Part shown: positions 59,872 through 64,000 of the stretch, in pieces
How positions within the stretch are numbered: position 1 is the stretch's first letter
Layout of the letters: every line of letters starts with the position of its first letter
IMG/VR virus record: IMGVR_UViG_3300027659_000011
Span: 62,001-126,000 of that record
Source of the DNA: a virus
Reading direction: 5' to 3' (one strand)
Length of the DNA: 64,000 nt
Notes under the pieces: generated by a model
Databases searched by the model: none
What the model was told of the DNA's origin: nothing
Seen by the model: only the letters and a program-made list of their open reading frames with translations
Position numbers and translations under genes: made by a program

Positions 59872-60024
59872 TTAAATGTATGTGTGATTTGTTTTTACGA
59901 CGAATTCGTATTTTCTTTGTAGCTGTTCTACTTCGTATACCGACTTTGGGTCGTGATCTTCAATAAAACGTTGCATAGGCATATCTTTTTCTAGTAGCTG
60001 TTTAAGATAAGATAAAAAACTCAT
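59872..60024 (-). CDS. Small hypothetical protein
   Basis: 50 residues (MSFLSYLKQLLEKDMPMQRF, then IEDHDPKSVYEVEQLQRKYEFVV...). ATG overlaps the upstream stop (TAATG). Helical; sequences of this kind recur in marine phages. Unknown function. Confidence 0.55.
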   Translation of the reverse strand: MSFLSYLKQLLEKDMPMQRFIEDHDPKSVYEVEQLQRKYEFVVKTNHTYI

Positions 60025-60248
60025 TATTTTTTATTCACAAAAGAATAAAACTCTTGAGCTTGATCAAGAATATCTTTTGTAGTAGGAAATGACATTTTAG
60101 GCATATTTTCAGTTGCAGCTACTCCAGCATCTACCATTTTCATGTATGCTTCTGTAGTAAACTTAAGATTAGCCGTGTACTGTTTTTCTAAATGATCTTG
60201 TGCAAGTTTTAAAAGGTCTGCACGAATTTCAAATGGAGATTTAGTCAT
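60024..60248 (-). CDS. Phasin-like small helical protein
   Basis: 74 residues, helical with repeated aromatic and amphipathic pattern (LKLAQDHLEKQYTANLKFTTEAYMKMVDAG), weakly like phasin domains. Overlaps the preceding gene by eight bases. Weak resemblance only. Confidence 0.45.
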   Translation of the reverse strand: MTKSPFEIRADLLKLAQDHLEKQYTANLKFTTEAYMKMVDAGVAATENMPKMSFPTTKDILDQAQEFYSFVNKK

Positions 60249-60471
60249 TTTTAGATGCCTTTGCTTTTGTTGGATTAAAAATGTCAGAAAATCCGTCTAC
60301 TGAGTACTTGCTCATATCAGTAGTATTCTGAACCAACATTTTAGCAAACTGGGTTTGTGCATCAATAAACTTATGAGCAACTTTGTTCAGTTTAGGGTCA
60401 GTAAAAATTTGATTTGTGATAAGTTTCTTTGTTGATTGAAAGTTATCAATGTAAAATTCGATAGTAAACAT
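60241..60471 (-). CDS. Phasin-like small helical protein, neighbour
   Basis: 76 residues, helical (KVAHKFIDAQTQFAKMLVQNTTDMSKYSVDGFSDIF). Similar length and composition to the overlapping gene after it, perhaps a partner. Weak resemblance to phasins. Confidence 0.45.
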   Translation of the reverse strand: MFTIEFYIDNFQSTKKLITNQIFTDPKLNKVAHKFIDAQTQFAKMLVQNTTDMSKYSVDGFSDIFNPTKAKASKND

Positions 60472-60502
60472 AATGTTTCCTTAGTGTGTTGTGTGAAAAA
60501 GT

Positions 60503-60576
60503 TGGTGGAGATAGCGAGAATCAGACTCGCGTTTTTAGAATCGGAATCTAGTGTTCTATCATTGAACTATATCCCC
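60503..60576 (-). tRNA. tRNA-Arg (CCG)
   Basis: Acceptor GGGGATA/TATCTCC, anticodon loop TTCCGAT (CCG), T-arm GCGAG-TCTGATT-CTCGC, encoded CCA. Anticodon stem has one mismatch. Confidence 0.85.
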
Positions 60577-60626
60577 CCAAAAGAAGTTTTAAAGATGCCT
60601 CTTAACATCTATAATCTTTATATTAG

Positions 60627-60702
60627 TGGTCTCTCTACAAGGATTCGAACCTTGACCACACGGCCCCAAACCGTGTACGCAACCTGATAACGCTTTAGAG
60701 AG
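60627..60702 (-). tRNA. tRNA-Pro (TGG)
   Basis: Acceptor CTCTCTA/TAGAGAG, anticodon stem CACGG/CCGTG around TTTGGGG (TGG), T-arm CAAGG-TTCGAAT-CCTTG, encoded CCA. Confidence 0.93.
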
Positions 60703-60707
60703 ATAGC

Positions 60708-60790
60708 TGGTGCCCCAACCGAGACTCGAACTCGGATGCTTGCGCACTGGCTTCTAAGACCAGCGTGTCTACCAATTCCACCATCGGGGC
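60708..60790 (-). tRNA. tRNA-Leu (TAG)
   Basis: Type II; acceptor GCCCCGA/TTGGGGC, anticodon stem CTGGT/GCCAG around CTTAGAA (TAG), long variable arm, encoded CCA. Confidence 0.93.
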
Positions 60791-60795
60791 AAATA

Positions 60796-60951
60796 TTACC
60801 AATGCCTAATAACTCCAGCAATAATAAATAAGTTTGTTACTATATACCCTAGTACTATACAAGTTCTAATAATAGCCACCCGATCAGCTTGATTATCCTC
60901 ACCTGCTTTTTCTCCTAGAGCTTTTGCCCATAGTTTCCATAATGATTTCAT
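60796..60951 (-). CDS. Small membrane protein conserved in environmental phages
   Basis: 51 residues (MKSLWKLWAKALGEKAGEDN... then IIRTCIVLGYIVTNLFIIAGVIRHW). Basic amphipathic start then one membrane helix. The motif LWAKALGEKAGEDNQADR is familiar from cyanophage-type small proteins. Function unknown. Confidence 0.65.
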   Translation of the reverse strand: MKSLWKLWAKALGEKAGEDNQADRVAIIRTCIVLGYIVTNLFIIAGVIRHW

Positions 60952-60961
60952 AAATAAGGAT

Positions 60962-61039
60962 CTGAGGTAACTGCGCCCGTGATTTTAGGTTCGCAATAAT
61001 TATTGCCAATGGGCTAGGTGGTACGCTTGTGTACCTCAG
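60962..61039. repeat. Nested inverted repeats (unexplained)
   Basis: CTGAGGTA (60962-60969) with TACCTCAG (61032-61039), GCCC with GGGC inside, and a perfect palindrome GCAATAATTATTGC at 60993-61006. No T-run on either side, so not a normal terminator. Perhaps a structured RNA element between the two small genes. Confidence 0.5.
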
Positions 61040-61045
61040 AAAAAA

Positions 61046-61243
61046 TTATTTTAAATTTTTAAATTCTTTAATTGCTTCTGCATCTAAGGAAGCATAAACG
61101 CGAAACTTGTCACGACCAACTTGATCATACAAGTCAGAAGCCATTTTTTCCATACTCTCTAGTGTATCAATAGATAAAAGCGTACACGTAATATATCTGC
61201 TCATAAAAGCATCTATTAAAAATTCTTTATTATATCCTGCCAT
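61046..61243 (-). CDS. Small hypothetical protein
   Basis: 65 residues from ATG at 61243 (a TTGGAG ribosome-binding site lies nine bases before it); an upstream start at 61255 lacks one. MAGYNKEFLIDAFMSRYITCTLLSIDTLESMEKMASDLYDQVGRDKFRVYASL. Helical, conserved-looking, unknown function. Own promoter. Confidence 0.6.
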   Translation of the reverse strand: MAGYNKEFLIDAFMSRYITCTLLSIDTLESMEKMASDLYDQVGRDKFRVYASLDAEAIKEFKNLK

Positions 61244-61265
61244 AATAATCTCCAATTAAGTATAT

Positions 61266-61294
61266 ATTATACTCTAATTTGAGATCAAAGTCAA
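61266..61294 (-). promoter_or_regulatory. Sigma70-type promoter (minus strand)
   Basis: TTGACT (61289-61294), 17-bp spacer, TATAAT (61266-61271). Confidence 0.8.
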
Positions 61295-61303
61295 GTGTAT
61301 ATT

Positions 61304-61378
61304 TGGTCCAGCGACTAGGAATCGAACCTAGATTGATAGCTTAGAAGGCTATTGTTCTGTCCATTGAACTATCGCCAG
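61304..61378 (-). tRNA. tRNA-Arg (TCT)
   Basis: Acceptor CTGGCGA/TCGCTGG, anticodon stem ATAGC/GCTAT around CTTCTAA (TCT), T-arm CTAGG-TTCGATT-CCTAG, encoded CCA. Confidence 0.93.
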
Positions 61379-61506
61379 TATTTCTGGGTTTTAGTATCTA
61401 TGTACCATTTAACGTCTTCTTTATATATTTGCCATACAGAAATACTTATTACTAATAATATTTCAAGTATAAAGATAATAGTTATTATTGAGCCTAATAT
61501 TGTCAT
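61369..61506 (-). CDS. 45-residue membrane protein overlapping tRNA-Arg
   Basis: MTILGSIITIIFILEILLVI then SISVWQIYKEDVKWYIDTKTQKYW; one membrane helix and a charged tail. ATG overlaps the UvdE-like stop (ATGA). The stop codon falls in the first bases of the tRNA-Arg gene, a compact arrangement. Confidence 0.6.
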   Translation of the reverse strand: MTILGSIITIIFILEILLVISISVWQIYKEDVKWYIDTKTQKYWR

Positions 61507-62510
61507 ACATGACCTATTTCTTCTGCAAACTGTCTACTGGCTGTATTCTTTTGTTTAGACTCACACATAATGTCTGCTGACTCTAAGAAAGTTCCAGCCC
61601 ACTGATTAACTTCTTTGTTCCAGTAAAATTCTGAATGTGCACGAAGTTTAGCTGAGGTAAAACCCTGTGATTTGAGTTCACGAAAGTCTGGGCGAGTTTG
61701 TCCACAATGATCAATGAGTATGTCTTCTCTGCTAATAGAGTAGTGAATAACTGGTCTGACACCACGCCATGAATCTTGAATTCGCTTAACCTTAGGGTCA
61801 TTTGGCTGAATATACTCACCACTAGCAATCCAGTGATGATGAATGTCAAGAACTAAGGCACAGTGGTCTACTAATTCTAGTGAGGCATCAATACCCCATG
61901 AGAACTCTGCGTTCTCGATGGTAAGTGTATTACGTGCTTCGGGTGTTAGTCGCTTTAGAGCTGAGATAATCCCTTTGGGACCTTGTTTGCCACCTACGTG
62001 TACATTGCATTTAAAGTCTTGAAACTTACGACCGTAACCCATGTAACGAATAATATCTGCATGATACTCAAACTCAGTAATTGACTTTTCAACTGTGCCT
62101 TCATTATCTGAGGCAAGCACACAAAACTGACCTGGATGAAAGCTAACGCGTACATCTGCTGCACGGAACTTATCACCGATACGGGAAAGATTCTTTTCTA
62201 GAAAGTCTACTACATCTGCTTGGAAGTAGAACCACATCCAGTCATCGTGTGAATATCCAGTAAGTAGATCACTACTTAATCTAAACATACGTAGACCTGC
62301 GGGTTGTTGTGCCATCCAGTCAGCTTGATTTTCAAGAGCTTGAATATTAGTACGCATCAAAGCCCATAGTCTTTCAGCAGCTATGTCTTTAGATTGCTTA
62401 TTAAGCCATGTGATGGTAGTGCCTTTAGTTTGGCAATTCACTACATCTGTAGATTCTGAACTTTGAATTTTACACGCAAAGCCAACGCGTTTTTGATTTT
62501 GATTAAACAT
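61503..62510 (-). CDS. uvsE: UV damage endonuclease, UvdE/UvsE-like
   Basis: 335 residues. RVSFHPGQFCVLAS, TLTIENAEFSWG, LVLDIHHHW and RPVIHYSIS are the metal-binding and barrel motifs of UvdE, a TIM-barrel nuclease that cuts 5' to UV photoproducts. Length matches the family core. It has its own strong promoter. Sensible for a phage in sunlit water. Confidence 0.9.
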   Translation of the reverse strand: MFNQNQKRVGFACKIQSSESTDVVNCQTKGTTITWLNKQSKDIAAERLWALMRTNIQALENQADWMAQQPAGLRMFRLSSDLLTGYSHDDWMWFYFQADVVDFLEKNLSRIGDKFRAADVRVSFHPGQFCVLASDNEGTVEKSITEFEYHADIIRYMGYGRKFQDFKCNVHVGGKQGPKGIISALKRLTPEARNTLTIENAEFSWGIDASLELVDHCALVLDIHHHWIASGEYIQPNDPKVKRIQDSWRGVRPVIHYSISREDILIDHCGQTRPDFRELKSQGFTSAKLRAHSEFYWNKEVNQWAGTFLESADIMCESKQKNTASRQFAEEIGHV

Positions 62511-62517
62511 AGTAGTT

Positions 62518-62546
62518 ATTATACTAAATTCAACCTCTCAAGTCAA
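62518..62546 (-). promoter_or_regulatory. Sigma70-type promoter for UvdE-like gene
   Basis: TTGACT (62541-62546), 17-bp spacer, TATAAT (62518-62523). A long stem (GCCCAGCGAC with GTTGC-TTGGGC) lies just upstream at about 62560-62620. Confidence 0.8.
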
Positions 62547-62631
62547 GAGAGTAATTTGAAGACCGGCCCAAGCAACCATTAAACGTTTTTTACTGTAATA
62601 GTGTGTTTACTTTGTCGCTGGGCTGCTTCAA

Positions 62632-63105
62632 TTATCGTATAATACCTTTTTCTAGTCGCTCAGATACTAAGCGAGCATATCCAGCAATATCAACCCAGCT
62701 ATCTGCATAGTCTGGTCGGCCGTTTAAGATGCGCGCTATTTTGTGCACTATCATCTCTAAACTTTCCTGTTGATCTGCATCCATATTTTCCCAGCTTGGC
62801 GCAGCGTGTAGAATTTCTTTAAGGTTTTGTGTAATGGTTGCCATATCAATAAATGGACCATAATTTTTTGCACGTTCGTCTAAAATATTTAGAGTAGAAT
62901 CTTCTTCATACTCGTCATCAGCAAATACAAATGTTGCACCACCCGTAGTTCCTGGCATAGGAATAGTAATAGTATCTGTACTGTTATTAGCTGTAATAAA
63001 AGTAGGAGAATACATTGTATTATCTATTTTAGGTCCCTGCTCTGGTTTGGAAGTAGGAAAGGGCCAGTTTGGCCATACTTGGTTTAATTCTAGTTCTTTT
63101 GTCAT
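62632..63105 (-). CDS. DUF6378-type phage protein
   Basis: 157 residues. The C-terminal half LDERAKNYGPFIDMATITQNLKEIL...ESLEMIVHKIARILNGRPDYADSWVDIAGYARLV is the widespread phage domain (DUF6378 type) of unknown function. The N-terminal half is acidic and Pro-rich with no motif. It follows a structured leader of about 200 bases. Confidence 0.75.
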   Translation of the reverse strand: MTKELELNQVWPNWPFPTSKPEQGPKIDNTMYSPTFITANNSTDTITIPMPGTTGGATFVFADDEYEEDSTLNILDERAKNYGPFIDMATITQNLKEILHAAPSWENMDADQQESLEMIVHKIARILNGRPDYADSWVDIAGYARLVSERLEKGIIR

Positions 63106-63119
63106 AATTTTATATATTA

Positions 63120-63312
63120 AGGATTAGTATAAGATTCATAGAACCTTATAATAATCCCTCCTAAGAGGAATTACCGTACATGCTTTCTGCAAAAAGACTC
63201 ACAGTACTACATTCAGTCTGTCCCGCTCAGCCGTGCAGGGCTATGCTTCGATGATGAATTGTAAGGATTAGGATTAATTTGAAAACGCAGGCAAAGCTCA
63301 AATCCTGCGCAA
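63120..63312 (-). ncRNA. Structured leader or independent RNA with own promoter
   Basis: Transcription from the promoter at 63319-63347 would start near 63312 and open with a GCAGG/CCTGC hairpin. Further on are AGCC/GGCT, AGACT/AGTCT and CCTC-TTA-GGAGG hairpins. No ORF of note. It ends just before the DUF6378-type gene; either a regulatory leader or a small RNA. Not matched to a known family by eye. Confidence 0.5.
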
Positions 63313-63318
63313 TAAGTA

Positions 63319-63347
63319 ATTATACCCGAATTCTTCTGTCAGGTCAA
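63319..63347 (-). promoter_or_regulatory. Sigma70-type promoter (minus strand)
   Basis: TTGACC (63342-63347), 17-bp spacer, TATAAT (63319-63324). The -35 overlaps the stop codon of the gene upstream. Confidence 0.8.
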
Positions 63348-63538
63348 GAGTATTTTTCCGGAGCCCTTAGCAGAGCAGGTAATTGTTTCTTAGTTTTAAT
63401 CTGTTTTATTAATTCAGGATTAATACCGTACAGAGTATTAACTGATCCCGCTGCTTTTTGATATTTTTCGTAAACAGGTAAGAGCTGATCAAGTATTAAT
63501 AATTCTAACTCTTTAACGTAAGTATGTGAAGAATTCAT
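63344..63538 (-). CDS. Small hypothetical protein
   Basis: 64 residues. KELELLILDQLLPVYEKYQKAAGSVNTLYGINPELIKQIKTKKQLPALLRAPEK is a helical phage-conserved sequence. Own perfect promoter. Function unknown. Confidence 0.6.
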   Translation of the reverse strand: MNSSHTYVKELELLILDQLLPVYEKYQKAAGSVNTLYGINPELIKQIKTKKQLPALLRAPEKYS

Positions 63539-63559
63539 ATGGTACCTTTAGTTTGCCCT

Positions 63560-63588
63560 ATTATATCACTGTTACCTGTTAGTGTCAA
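63560..63588 (-). promoter_or_regulatory. Perfect sigma70-type promoter (minus strand)
   Basis: TTGACA (63583-63588), 17-bp spacer, TATAAT (63560-63565), both consensus. Confidence 0.9.
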
Positions 63589-63626
63589 TACTAAAAATTT
63601 TTATCCTATAATTTTATAGGCAAAAC

Positions 63627-63656
63627 AAAAGCCCCAGAACGAATCTTGGGGCTTTT
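63627..63656 (-). terminator. Intrinsic terminator for a transcript from beyond 63660
   Basis: AAAAGCCCCA/TGGGGCTTTT stem, with T-rich sequence after it on the minus strand. A second palindrome CCTATAA-TT-TTATAGG lies at 63605-63620. Confidence 0.8.
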
Positions 63657-64000
63657 GAAAGTATTTGCTGTTGCAACAGCGTTATCTTTTTTAACTCTAG
63701 CAGGGCTTTTAAGGGAATCACCACGACCTGACCTTAAACTGTAGCACGTTGGCTACTTACAACCTTTGGTGATGAGTCCATCGCGAGGCTGTTTAAGTGA
63801 GTGTTGCACGTTTCAGTCCTTTCGCTACCAACGCATAGGATATCCGTGACTAACTATACCATGTCAACCTCTACAGTAAACCATGTAGGTAGACTGTTGG
63901 GTATGCTTGGCAACTGGTTTAACGACTTGCGGGTCGGGAGTGTGTTTACGAATCTGCCCAAACGACTATTTTTTCAATTATTTTAAAGACCCGCTACAGT
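63657..64000 (-). other. Non-coding stretch to window edge, probable structured RNA
   Basis: About 340 bases without a believable gene; a 61-codon plus-strand frame has no recognisable sequence. On the minus strand it ends in a good terminator and has local stems such as GTAGC/GCTAC, GCTGTTGCAACAGC and GGTCGTGGTGATT opposite ATCACCACGACC only in part. Likely a transcribed non-coding RNA whose 5' end may lie outside the window. No family recognised. Confidence 0.4.

Noticed and set aside
63801-63986. 61-codon plus-strand frame near the window end
   Set aside because: No ribosome-binding site, no recognisable sequence and opposite to the local direction; more likely non-coding RNA.
1-64000. 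T4-type late promoters (TATAAATA) ahead of plus-strand structural genes
   Set aside because: Occurrences seen are inside genes or not consistently placed before operons.
1-64000. Integrase, attachment sites or repressor suggesting a prophage
   Set aside because: None seen; gene content fits a lytic phage, though only part of the genome is in view.

Overview
The window is one contiguous piece of an AT-rich genome of a tailed, probably lytic double-stranded DNA phage. Evidence is a long run of tail-fibre and adhesin genes, a spanin/endolysin lysis cassette, a phage-type replication module (family A DNA polymerase, DnaB-like helicase, TOPRIM primase, gp46/gp47-like nuclease pair, UvsW-like helicase, single-stranded DNA-binding protein), nucleotide metabolism genes (class II ribonucleotide reductase, dUTPase, MazG-like), 13 tRNA-like genes and a tmRNA. 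No integrase, repressor or virion packaging gene is visible. The host cannot be named. The tmRNA gene is circularly permuted, as in alpha-proteobacteria, cyanobacteria and some beta-proteobacteria, and its tag (ANDSQFALAA) looks beta/gamma-proteobacterial; the lysis proteins and heptose genes point to a Gram-negative host.

Layout. 1-6945 (+): tail collar fibre, tail-assembly chaperone-like protein, collagen-like fibre, two paralogous structural proteins and a LamG-type lectin protein, closed by a terminator. 6994-20945 (+): a perfect sigma70-type promoter (TTGACA, 17 bp, TATAAT) starts a second adhesin block with collagen-like fibres, three fibres sharing a similar N-terminal module, a virion protein with a cupredoxin-like domain, a large beta-helix fibre with carbohydrate-binding-like repeats, and two very Cys-rich tip proteins. 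20974-27526 (+): nine tightly overlapping genes: GT9-type glycosyltransferase, carbamoyltransferase, the two halves of HldE as separate genes, a cupin, a HAD phosphatase, an HldD-like heptose epimerase, then heme oxygenase and a ferredoxin-dependent bilin reductase (PcyX/PebS type). 27755-33516 (+): conserved phage proteins, lysis genes, small membrane proteins and PhoH. A bidirectional terminator at 33518-33555 separates the two strands.

33555-53434 (-): nucleotide metabolism and replication, including an NAD+-dependent DNA ligase split into two genes. 53446-64000 (-): small conserved phage genes, Hsp20, MazG, an RNase H-like protein, a 2OG-Fe(II) oxygenase-like protein, a UvdE-like UV endonuclease, the tRNAs, the permuted tmRNA and several non-coding stretches with strong secondary structure. 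Minus-strand transcription units are repeatedly headed by sigma70-like promoters with an invariant 17-bp spacer and a perfect TATAAT.

How it fits together (inference): early and middle minus-strand genes use host RNA polymerase to build the replication, repair and translation-support machinery; the plus strand makes tail, lysis and surface-modifying functions. The nine-gene cassette next to the adhesins suggests that the phage makes or transfers an ADP-heptose-derived, possibly carbamoylated sugar, and separately turns heme into a bilin. Known homologues of the heme oxygenase/bilin reductase pair occur in marine phages; a complete set of this kind joined to a heptose cassette is the most noteworthy system here, with the phage tmRNA second.
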